Below, in pieces: positions 44,398-53,683 of a DNA stretch of 64,000 nt (position 1 is the first letter of the stretch; each line of letters begins with the position of its first letter). Position numbers and translations under genes: made by a program. The notes under the pieces are model-generated. The model did not search any database and had not been told where the DNA came from. It saw only the letters and a list, made by a program, of their open reading frames with translations. The stretch spans positions 92,793,276 through 92,857,275 of the forward strand of contig NC_061508.1 in assembly GCF_022539505.1 (NCBI RefSeq), given 5' to 3'. The stretch comes from Lolium rigidum (lineage: Eukaryota; Streptophyta; Magnoliopsida; Poales; Poaceae).

Positions 44398-46390
44398 CTA
44401 TTGTTTCCTCCTGCGCTGGCTCGAAATCCAGCCGAAATTTGCCCTGGAGCGTCGTAGTTCTGGTACCGCCGAGGAAATCGTCGCCTCGATTGATAATTTC
44501 GACCACGGTCCTCCTCTCGGCGACCTGTGTCGTTTATTGTGGACAGCGTCTTCTCCGTCCGCCCATCTATTTGCTATCTCCATCAACGCGGATACTGTTT
44601 TTGGATTAGTCCTTCCCAAGTCCTCGACAAAATCTCCACGCCTAATTCTCGCGACAAACGCATCTATTGCTCTCTCGTCGATATATTTTCTGCCGAGTTT
44701 TTTATGATGTTCCACCTTTGGATATATTTTCTCATTGACTCATCCGGCTTTTGTCGACACGCCCTCAGCTCTTCTAACGACGCAGGTTTTTTGCACGTGG
44801 ACCCGAAGTTCTTGACGAATACGTCCTCGAAACTTTCCCAGCCTATCGATGGATCCCGGCGGAAGTTTTTTGATCCAAGATCGTGCGGCTCCACTTAAGT
44901 GCACCTGAATACTTTGCATGGCTGTTGCTCTAGTTCCTCCAGCTAGCTTCACCGTCTCGAGGTAATCAATTAGCCAGTCCTCTGGATCTTGCAGGCCGTC
45001 GAACTTTTTGAAGTGATCGGGCAACTTAAATCCCGACGGGACTCGAGTTTTTCGTACTCTCCTTGTGAAGCACGGTAGACCGCACATATCCTCGTCATTA
45101 AGCTCCGGGGACTGCCGATGATCCCTTCTGCTTTGCCTCGCTCTATCGACCCTTGCTTGTGCTCCTGTATCTCTTGCTCCACTTGGCCCTTCAGGTACTG
45201 CCGCCGTTGCTGCCACAGGTCGTGGACTATTTTGCCTTGCCGCTCCTTCGGGAGGCGTTGCTACGAACGCTGTCCCCATAGCTCCAACCCCTGCTAACGC
45301 CATGTTGTATAATGTTTCCCTTGGATCTCCTGGGGGTGGCTTGGATGCTAGGATGTAAGCTTGTGTCGCCATATACCCAGCTTCCGGTGTTTTAGGGATA
45401 ATATTTCCTCTTGTATCTATCGACATAAAAGACATGTCGAGGTTTTGAACCAAGTGCTCTCTTTCTCGCTTCAGGTATGTGTTGTAACCTTGATCTTCCT
45501 CTCGTTCCGAGCCTCCCCGTGGCTATCACCCGAAACTCTAGATTGTCCACTTAGATCTGCCCTTCTCCTCGCCGGATGCGAAGCTGCCTCCTTTCTCCCT
45601 GTTCAACTCAGCCGTCTCGTTCTTCTATTTCTCGGGCGGTTCGTGCGAGCCTATATTGATAAGCTTGCAGTTCTTGAGCTGTAGCTGTTGTCGTCATTGG
45701 CTCCGAACCATCTAGTGCTTTTGCCGCTCTATCCCGGGCTGCTCGTGGAAGTTGGACTCTGACGCGTGGTGTGGGCCCGACATATTTAGTGCCCATACCT
45801 CTCCTTAGATCTGAGGGATCGACAAAAGGATTACCCAATTCGTCGAAAGCCTCCGATGTTTCCTCTTGATTTTCGATAGCATAAATCTGATGACATTTGG
45901 TACTCAGATCTATGTTGGGTTTGGTGACATCATTGTTGAGATTGATGAAGACCTTGCCCACCGTGATGGATTTGTCGATGAAGTCGTAATCGTCGACATC
46001 GCTTGAGTCATCGCTTATATATGAGTCCGCAGATGACTCAAACGATGTGTCGTCGAAGATCTTGGCGAGTTTCTCTCTTGTTCCGATGCCGACGTAACGT
46101 GTTGCCGAAGTTTCTTCTTCCGACTCAGTTGACGATGCATAGCTTGAAAAATCAGAATCGACCGCCGACGATCCCGACGAAATCGGAATTTCGACACGAT
46201 ACGATCCTTCCTTCTCGACGCGAAAGTGGAATCTTCCGAACGTCATCTCCAAGGGCTCCGCCAGATACGCATATGCATCCAAACGGGAGGGTGGGTGAGG
46301 AACAAAATCAACAAGACCAGTAGCGATCCGTTTACCTCGATCCATAGTGTTGCTTCCGGTTGACGATGTCGAAGATCTTGAACGTGCCAT
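44398..46390 (-). pseudogene. gag of B, in several frames
   Basis: The start at 46390 (MARSRSSTSSTG) follows the primer site by 25 bp. Frame 1 (46390-45608) encodes an acidic N-terminal region. Frame 2 (45453-44740) carries the Retrotrans_gag core (PSGFKLPDHFKKFDGLQDPE, HLSGAARSWIKKLPPGSID). The core continues in other frames at 44894-44664 (WESFEDVFVKNFGSTCKKPA) and 44715-44398. At least three frame changes are needed to read the whole protein. Gag would form the particle; this copy could not supply it. Confidence 0.82.
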
Positions 46391-46415
46391 CGAGATCAGA
46401 TCCTTACGCCTCTAA

Positions 46416-46433
46416 TTCCCACGGACGGCGCCA
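46416..46433 (-). other. Primer-binding site of B
   Basis: TGGCGCCGTCCGTGGGAA on the minus strand, 2 bp from the 5' LTR, as in cinful/RIRE2-type Tat elements. Confidence 0.75.
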
Positions 46434-46435
46434 AT

Positions 46436-46821
46436 TGACAAGGGGTTAACTTATCAATGCCTATGGATTGTAGGCTAGGGTTTAGTTAGAAGTAGAGGGC
46501 AAGTAGATCTCGAAGGTTTCAGCCGAAAAGTACTCGACGAATATGAAAACTAGGGTTTGCAGACAATGATTCGATGATCTCCTCGTCCCTCGACTCCCCT
46601 TTATATAAGAGGCGGAGCCGAGGGTTTCGTTTTGTACAAGTTACGGAGTCCGGGACGGTTTCTAACTCATCCCGCCGGATTACAAATAACACTTCCTATT
46701 ACAACTCTATCTTTTCCTTAAATACATCTTGGGCTCCCGAATCTTCTTATTCTTCGGGTAGTGGGCCTTCAATAAACCCCGGGTACTATATTCGGCAGGC
46801 CCATTTGGGATGCCTATGTCA
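46436..46821 (-). repeat. 5' LTR of B (386 bp)
   Basis: Nearly identical to 33785-34171. On the minus strand a TATA box (CTTATATAAAGG, 46608-46619) supports transcription leftwards. Confidence 0.93.
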
Positions 46822-46826
46822 ACGAG

Positions 46827-47135
46827 CCCCTCACCGACGGAGAAGAAGACCTCCAGTTCCTCGTTGACGGGGAGCTGGAGGCGGCAAGCGACGACGACCT
46901 CTTCTCATGGGAGGCGGACCTCTCCTCCGACGAGGAGGAAGAAGAAGCGGAGGAGGACTCCTCCTCCGAGGAGTACCCACCGGCCAAGCGCTTCCGCGCC
47001 GGGTCGGATGACGACGACGACGACGAGGAGGATGAAGCCCCTGCCGGCGGCTTCATCAGCAGCGACGAGGACGCCGCCGGCAGCAGCGCTGACAGCGGCG
47101 AGGACAGCGACGACGAGGGCAGCGACGGCCCTTAG
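46827..47135 (+). pseudogene. Antisense acidic ORF of A, 3' part
   Basis: It continues the frame broken at 33784: 102 codons to TAG at 47133-47135. It is dominated by Asp/Glu/Ser (for example SSDEEEEEAEEDSSSEEYPP and GSDDDDDDEED) with one basic patch (PPAKRFRAG). The protein resembles an acidic, possibly chromatin- or RNA-associated tail, which is inference from composition only. The untranslated stretch after it has AATCAATGAAGAATG at about 47231. Confidence 0.7.
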
Positions 47136-47598
47136 ATTAGGGAGTAGTGCAGGGCTAGTAGTGGTAGTGCATTAGGCATCGGATGATCCTTTTGAGAGCC
47201 ATCGGCTCTTCCTTGTAAAATCTTTCTGTTAATCAATGAAGAATGTTCCTCCAATTTGATTTTCCAATTGTCCAATTTCAAATCTTCCGATTGTCAAAGT
47301 AAGTCAACGCACCAAGAACCGATAGCAGCGTATCGGTCTTTCACCATCAAACGCCCATAAGGCTAACCCTGCTCACAATATTTTGTAGCTCTAGAGTCGA
47401 TGGCTGCGCATCGGCTGTTTTATTCTCAAGTCGATGTCTGTGCATCGGCTGTTCCTAGCATCCTGTTGCTTTGCACATATATTTCTTTTTATCGGCCGAT
47501 TTCATACATCGGCCCCCATATTCCACTGCTCATCACCCCATACTTGGGAAGAGACAAAAAAAATTACCTGGCCGATTTTGTGCATCGGCCTCCATATT
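47136..47598. other. A non-coding spacer with CCGAT/ATCGG motif cluster
   Basis: Many GCCGAT/ATCGGC words. CATCGGCC(C/T)CCATATT...CATACTTGGGAA occurs twice, at about 47512 and 47584. Confidence 0.7.
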
Positions 47599-48577
47599 TT
47601 ACTGCCCATCATCCCACATACTTGGGAAATACTTCTTGAGATGCTGGCCATTGACGGCCACTAGGAACTTCACACCATCCAACTGCTCGAGCATGTATGC
47701 ATTGCCCTTCAGAACTTGGTCAACTCTGTACGGCCCGTGCCAATTTGGAGACCATTTACCATACACTTTATCCTTAGTCCCCAATGGCAACACAGCTTCC
47801 CATACCAGATCACCAACGTGAAACTCCTTTGGTCTCACCTTCTTATTATATGTGCAAGCCACCTTGGCTTTGTTTTCCTTGATCTTTTCAAGCGACCATA
47901 GTCTGAGTTCCATCGCATCTTCAATGCTGTCACTCATCAGGGCTGCATATTCTTCAGTTGTTAAGTCATTTTGAAACATAATCCGTCTCGAGCCAGCCGT
48001 AATTTCCCAGGGTAATACGGCTTCTTGTCCATAGACCAGATGGTATGGCGAGGTTTTTATCGCTCCATGGCATGACATGCGATATGCCCATAAAGCTTCT
48101 GACAAAACCTCGTGCCAACGTCTAGGATACTCGTCAATTTTCCTCTTAATCAGCTTGATAAGGCTCTTGTTGGATGCTTCAGCTTGCCCATTTGCTTGAG
48201 CATAGTATGGAGACGATCGGATCAGCTTGATTCCCATGTCCTCGCAGAACTTTCTAAACTCCTTAGAAACGAAAACCGATCCTCCATCGGTCGTGATAGT
48301 CTGGGGAATCCCGAATCTATGAATGACATGCTCCTTCACAAAATTGATGACATCTTTGGATGCTACTGACTTCATAGGGACGGCCTCCACCCACTTAGTA
48401 AAATAATCTGTAATGGCCAGAACCCACTCATGGCCTTTGCTCGACGGAGGATGAATTTTGCCGATCATATCCATGCCCCAACCTCGAAATTGCCAAGGTT
48501 TGATGATAGGATTCATCGCTGATGCAGGTACCATCTGAAGACTCCCAAACTTCTGACATGCTTGACACCCTTTATAG

Positions 48578-48932
48578 TGTTGGGGCTGGCATCGGCGACA
48601 CACGCCGAACCAGCCCCTCCGGCGACCAACGCCGGTGCTCACTCTCTCTCTCTCTCGGACAGAGGTAGAAGAAGGCAACGGAGACAACACAGAATTTTGC
48701 CGGCCGGCGCACGGAGCGCCGCCGTGGGCGCACCAACGCCCTACTCTTTATCTCTTTTTCAGCTGGCTCAAAACCAGTATGTTTACATCAACGATTACAG
48801 GGTGACTTATAGCAGCGCGCACGCACACCAACTGCCGAGCTCTACACGCGCACGTACGCACGCAGCTTGATCCGTGCGCTCCGGCCGAACGCACCACGCG
48901 CACGAACGCGTACGACGCGGCTGCCTCCAACA
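48578..48932 (-). repeat. 3' LTR of C (355 bp)
   Basis: Begins TGTTGGGGCTGG and ends CCTCCAACA, next to a purine-rich stretch on the minus strand (ACTAGGGGTCGTTGC). Confidence 0.85.
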
Positions 48933-49728
48933 GCTAGCAACGACCCCTAGTGCATGCAGCTCTCCACGCATGTAGCTAGCTAACAAACTAAATAAATCAA
49001 GATTAATGCTATCAATTTCCCTCATAATCTTGACTTGAGGTTGCCGGTGTTGCTGCAGCTGCCGCCGCCTTCATCGTCACTGGCCGCCCCTACGGCCTCC
49101 GTCCTACGCGGCCACCTTTGCCGCTGCTCTCGACCAAGAACAATACTCAGTAATCGCCTCGCGCATGAACGCGTCCATCTTCTCCGGTGGTCCGCACACC
49201 CTCGACTCGCGCCCATGCCACGCACGCACGCTGGCAACGTGGCCGCCCGAGCTGCCTTCACCCGCCGCACGAACGGCTTCCCTCCGCCTTGATCAGCCTG
49301 CCCTCAGCTCACGCCCATGCCGCGCACCGACGCAGGCAACGCGGCCGCTCGAGCAGCTCAATCTTCTTCCTCCTTGGCGACCGTCGCCGCGCTCCACACA
49401 CCTCCAGCTCACGCCCATGCCGCGCACTAACGCAGGCAACGCGGCCAGCCCGGCGCGCCCAGGACGCGGTCCTCTTCCTCGGCGACACACGCCGAGTTTC
49501 TTCCATGGCCGTCGCATGGCGCCGCTACGGCCTCCGTGGCCGCGCAGCTCCTCCACGCCGCCGCCATGCCGCGCCACCGCGGCCTCTGCGCCACCACGCA
49601 GGTCCGCCGCGGTCGCCGCGCTCGCCGCACATACGGCGTCCCCTCGCCGCCTCCGCGTCCGCCGTGCCCGTCGCGGACTGACCGCGCGCCACGGCCGCGC
49701 CTCGGATCGACAAGGCTCTGATACCACA
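48933..49728 (-). other. Internal region of C with diverged GC-rich repeats
   Basis: CTC(A/G)CGCCCATGCC(G/A)CGCAC...GGCAACG(C/T)GGCC recurs about three times (near 49203, 49312 and 49408). Open frames occur on both strands with no recognisable protein, probably because of high GC. Confidence 0.6.
49714..49726 (-). other. Primer-binding site of C (initiator tRNA-Met)
   Basis: TGGTATCAGAGCC on the minus strand, 2 bp from LTR copy 2. This is the classic copia/TRIM primer site. Confidence 0.92.
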
Positions 49729-50159
49729 TGTTGGGGCTGGCCTCGGCGACACACGCCAAACCAGCCCCTCCGGCGACCAACGCCGGTGCTCACTCTCTCT
49801 CTCTCTCGGACAGAGGTAGAAGAAGGCAACGGAGACAACACAGAATTTTGCCGGCCGACGCACGGAGCGCCGCCGTGGGCGCACCAACGCCCTACTCTTT
49901 ATCTCTTTTTCAGCTGGCTCAAAACCAGTATGTTTACATCAACGATTACAGGGTGACTTATAGCAGCGCGCACGCACACCAACTGCTGAGCTCTACACGC
50001 GCACGTACGCACGCAGCTTGATCCGTGCGCTCCGGCCGGCAAAATTCTGTGTTGTCTCCGTTGCCTTCTTCTACCTCTGTCCGAGAGAGAGAGAGTGAGC
50101 ACCGGCGTTGGTCGCCGGAGGGGCTGGTTCGGCGTGTGTCGCCGAGGCCAGCCCCAACA
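49729..50159. repeat. Truncated 5' LTR of C fused to an inverted LTR fragment
   Basis: Copy 2 follows copy 1 up to 50038. From 50032 the sequence is the reverse complement of LTR positions 128 to 1. The overlap CCGGCCG (50032-50038) belongs to both. The last 45 bp of a normal LTR are missing. Confidence 0.9.
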
Positions 50160-50384
50160 TATAGTACTTAAAACAATCCTCAAGCATGGTGGGCCAATAA
50201 AATCCCGATCGCCTGATCAGCCATTTCATCTTATGAACCGATTGATGCGTTCCACAGGCACCTTCATGTACCTCATGTAAGAGCCGATTGGACTCGGCTG
50301 GTCCCAAACATTTGAGAAGTAACCCTTCCAACGTCCTATAGAACATGTCATCCCCAATTAGGACGTATTTCATGGCCTTGTATC

Positions 50385-50939
50385 TTATCCGTTTAGGTGC
50401 CCCCGAGCCGAATCTTTCAAGTAATTAAAAATATCGGCTCTCCAATCATCTGGTTCCATGAACTGCACCTGGACATCAGTTCCATCTGCTACATCCTTGT
50501 ATCCTGATGCCATCTGTGCGAGATCGTTCGCCTCGGTATTCTGCGACCTTGGGATCCAATTGAAATTTATATACCTGAACTGTGTCATCAGCTCACGGCA
50601 TTGCATCCATAATGGGAAGAGCGACTCGCTCTCACATTTGTACTCCTCCGTGAGTTGGGAAATCACCAATTTGGAGTCTCCAAAAAGTTCCACTGCTTCC
50701 GCCCCGGCTTCCAATAGCAACTCCATTCCCTTGCATATTGCTTCATACTCAGCGACATTGTTGGTGCAAGGGGTAGGCAGCCTGATGGAGAAAGAATATG
50801 TTGCCCCCCGAGGCGACACGAGTAGAACGCCGATGCCGCAACCATCCTCACAGACCGATCCATCGAAGAACATGGCCCATGCACGCACAGACAGTGCTGC
50901 TATATCAGTGTTTATTCGTTCAGCAATAAGATCGGCCAA
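50385..50939 (-). pseudogene. Archaeal-type RNase H domain of A polyprotein
   Basis: A 184-codon frame with Asp in AMFFDGSVCEDG, Glu in NNVAEYEAICKG, Asp in ELFGDSKLVISQ and Asp in NTEANDLAQM, all four acidic positions. It begins inside the linker ALADLIAERI. The frame ends prematurely at HLNG because a G appears to be missing in a G run near 50400. Without that loss it would read on into integrase. In Tat elements this extra domain lies between RT-RNase H and integrase. Confidence 0.88.
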
Positions 50940-52665
50940 CGCTCGTCCCTTGATCGCTTTCGCAGTTGATAGCGGATATCAAATTCGATAATGCAAACAT
51001 CCATTTACCCGACCGGCCTTTCAACACAGGAGCCGACAACATATGCTTGATGACATCCGATTTGCATATGACGATAATTTCTGCTGACAGAAAGATGTGC
51101 TGAATCTTGGTGCAGGTGAAAAACAAACAGAGGCACAACTTCTCGATCTCAGGGTACCTCGTTTCTGCATCCAACATCCTTCTGCTGAGGTAGAAAACCA
51201 CTCTCTCCAGACCATCATAAACTTGCACCACCACCGAGGCGATGGAGGTGTCAGCTACTGACAAGTAAATATAAAATGGCCTATCTTGCTGTGGCGGAAC
51301 CAGCACAGGTGGCTTCGTTAGATACTCCTTAATCTCGTCAAATGCTTGCTGTTGCTCTGCCCCCCAGTGAAACTCCTCATCAGATTTAATTTTCACCAAG
51401 CCCATGAATGGCTCGATTCGCCCTGACAGGTTGGAGATGAACCTTCTGACGAAGTTGATTTCGCCGATGAGACACTGGAGTTCTTTCTTCGTGGTAGGTG
51501 GCTTCATCGTTCGCACTGCCTCTTGGCTTTTCAGGCCGATCTCAATTCCACGTTCATGAACCAAGAAACCCAAGAACTGACCGGCCGTTACACCAAAAGC
51601 ACACTTCTTTGGATTCATTCTTAGTCCGAACTTTCTAGTTCGGTCCAGGACGCGCCGCAAATCCTCCAAGTGTCCTTCCACTGCGACAGACTTGACCACC
51701 ACGTCATCAATGTAAATCTCCACCAACTTGCCGATCAGATCATGAAAGATGTAATTCATGGCTCTTTGGTACGTTGCGCCGGCATTTTTCAGCCCAAATG
51801 TCATGACTACATACTCAAACAAGCCCACCGAGCCGGGTACTCTGAATGCAGTCTTGTGTATATCCTCTGGAGCCATGAAAATTTGGTTGTAGCCGGCATT
51901 GCCATCCATGAAACTTAGAACCTTATGACCAGTAGCTGCATTGATCAATGTCTCTGCTACCGGCATTGGGTACTCATCCTTTGGAGTGGCTCTGTTGAGA
52001 TCCCGAAAATCTATGGCGACGCGCCATCGGCCGTCCTTTTTCTCTACAGGTACGACGTTAGAAATCCACTCGGCATACCTGCATGGCCTGATGAATCCGG
52101 CGCTCAACATCTTCTCAATCTCTTTCTTGACTTCTTCTAAAATTTCGGCCTTCATCTGTCGTGCTCGCTGCTGGAACGGCCGAAATCCTTTCTTAAGAGG
52201 GAGCCGATGCTCAATGATGCTCCTGTCTAACCCGGGCATTTCTGTGTAGTCCTGTGCAAAACAATCTGGGTATTCTTTCAACAGAGCAATCATCAGGCCC
52301 CTCAGATGCGGATCCAACTTTTTGCTGATAAATGTTGGTCGTGGCTTATCCCCAGGACCAATGTCGATCTCTTCTAGTTCATCAGCTGATGTAAACCCAT
52401 ACCCTAGCTTTCTGTCACCTGCTAGATCGATGCTGAACACAGGCAGAACGTATGGCGAGGATAATTTTGGCCGATTGCTGGAATCGGCCTCCATGTTGAT
52501 TGTATTGCTCCATGCAGGTTTACAACTTATCTGTGCTCCACTACGGGAGGGAGCTTCCCTACTACGACTACGTGACATGCTTGGGGTGAGATCCTCACTT
52601 TTTATTTTTTGGGGCCGATCGCAGGGATCGGCCTTGTCACGCACGTCGATGGATGTTGCTCTTGC
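50920..52665 (-). pseudogene. Reverse transcriptase and RNase H of A
   Basis: RT motifs in order: LPLKKGFRPFQQRARQM, WISNVVPVEKKDGRWRVAID, FMDGNAGYNQIFMA, MTFGLKNAGATYQRAMN, and the active site EIYIDDVVVKS. Then come KKCAFGVTAGQFLGFLVHER and RNase H (RPFYIYLSVADTSIASVV, RVVFYLSRRMLDAETRYPEIEK). The RT core is uninterrupted. Near 50990-50960 two single-G losses (expected GGAATTT and CTGGCG) throw the frame, giving the ending SNLISAINCESD in place of SEFDIRYQ. The open frame actually begins at 52779, but its first residues overlap the gag-protease frame, so I set the edge after that. Confidence 0.9.
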
Positions 52666-52669
52666 TACT

Positions 52670-53594
52670 CGGTCAGGCCGGTGGATAAGACCAACCTCAC
52701 CCCGTTTTTTGTCACCTCGATGCGATCGCAGCCGTCCAAACTGATTCCAGAGAGCGGCTCTTAGCCTTCCGAGTCCCAAATATTCATGCCGGCTATGGAG
52801 ACCTCGACCGAATCATCTGCATGCACGACCTCCACCTCATCTCCATCCCACTGTATCAGGCATTGGTGCATCGTCGATGGGATGCAGCAGTTGGCGTGAA
52901 TCCAATCCCTCCCTAGCAGGACAGCGTAGGTGCTTTTGCTGTCGACAATGAAGAACGTTGTAGGGATGGTCTTTCGGCCTATGGTTAAATCCACGTTCAA
53001 AACACCTTGCGTCTCTGAGGCTTGGCCGTTGAAGTCGCTTAGTGTGACGTTGGTTTTGATCAAGTCTGCGTTAGAGCGTCCCAAACGCCGTAACATGGAG
53101 TATGGCATTATGTTGACCGCCGCTCCCGTGTCAACCAAAGCATCCCGCCGACAAGGCTGCCCATTGATATAACCTTTCAGGTACAGGGCCTTGAGATGTT
53201 TGTAGCCCTTCTCTCGTGGCTTCTCAAAGATAACTGGCCGTGGACCGTAGTCAAACTGTGCTATCGGCACTTCTTCAGTTTCTGGAGCTCGAAACTCCAA
53301 GGGAAGTATGAACACCATATTTGTGCCAGCCGATGTACCCACATCGGCTTTTACTTGCTTGGGGCGCCATTCTTTCTTCTGTGGACGATTCTCCTCGTCC
53401 AAAGTTTGTCGGATTTTTACGGCCGGATCGGGCCGAGCTTTCCTCAACGTGTGCAGTGTATTGCGCCTCGGCTTGCTCCAAGCTACGCAGCCACCGAACT
53501 CTACGCTTCCGGGAGTGGCCGAGCCCATCGGACACCACCTTGGCCGGTGGTATCTATCCTCTTCTTCATCTTCTCGACTCCTCAAAGTCTTCAT
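52670..53594 (-). pseudogene. Aspartic protease region of A
   Basis: The active-site motif is RDALVDTGAAVNIMPYSML, and YAVLLGRDWIHANCCIPSTM is the C-terminal motif. Upstream is IAQFDYGPRPVIFEKPREK and a basic linker. The frame stops at TAA (52761) after MNIWDSEG, but the same frame then continues EPLSGISLDGCDRIEVTKNG to a TAG near 52670. This suggests a nonsense mutation of a longer frame. It would cleave the gag-pol product. The start is internal, since it probably continued from gag. Confidence 0.85.
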
Positions 53595-53683
53595 CTTGAG
53601 ATGACTCAGCTCGTTTGTTCCGTGGTGGGAGAGGCCCTAGACGCTTGAAAACCGAAACTTCGATGTGTCCTTCTTCTCGTCGT

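Larger units (their letters stand above)
33785..46821 (-). mobile_element. Tat-lineage Ty3/gypsy retrotransposon B, nested in A
   Basis: The LTRs 33785-34171 and 46436-46821 differ by three substitutions and one C indel. The 5-bp duplication ACGAG (33780-33784, 46822-46826) marks insertion into A's antisense ORF. On the minus strand lie gag, protease, RT, RNase H, archaeal-type RNase H and integrase. On the plus strand, between integrase and the 3' LTR, lies a spliced antisense gene with the plant 'putative gypsy type transposon' domain (PF04195-like). It is 13 kb long. Despite nearly identical LTRs, the minus-strand genes carry several frameshifts. Confidence 0.93.
48578..50159 (-). mobile_element. 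Miniature LTR element C (TRIM-like) with an inverted LTR cap, nested in A integrase
   Basis: Flanked by TATAG (48573-48577, 50160-50164). On the plus strand the order is LTR copy 1 (48578-48932), internal region (48933-49728), primer site (49714-49726, reverse), LTR copy 2 truncated after 310 bp (49729-50038), and an inverted copy of LTR bases 1-128 (50032-50159). The total is 1582 bp. It has no retroviral genes, so any movement depended on a copia-type element. Four differences were counted between copies 1 and 2. Both outer ends still read TGTTGG...CCAACA. Confidence 0.88.
47599..50373 (-). pseudogene. Integrase of A, split by element C
   Basis: The N-terminal part at 50373-50165 has MKYVLIGDDMFYRTLEGLLL and the zinc finger (HEVHEGACGTHQS...). 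The main part at 48577-47599 continues with KGCQACQKFG, completing HHCC, then catalytic Asp (WGMDMIGKI), Asp (TTDGGSVF) and Glu (NGQAEASN). The C-terminal domain follows (FHVGDLVWEAVLP...WHGPYRVDQVLKGNAYML). The two parts meet at the TATAG target duplication of C, so the protein was intact there before insertion. Upstream, a frameshift at about 50400 separates it from the RNase H frame. The ORF reading into C (to 48690) is LTR translation. Confidence 0.9.

Noticed and set aside
39613..46390. Retrotransposon pol genes as an integrated virus
   Set aside because: Domain order, the archaeal-type RNase H and antisense ORFs place A and B in the Tat group of plant Ty3/gypsy retrotransposons. No envelope or movement protein is seen.
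48562..50021. Numerous ORFs in element C, such as 49165-49956
   Set aside because: The translations repeat with the LTR copies and have no domain. Explained by GC-rich LTR and internal DNA.
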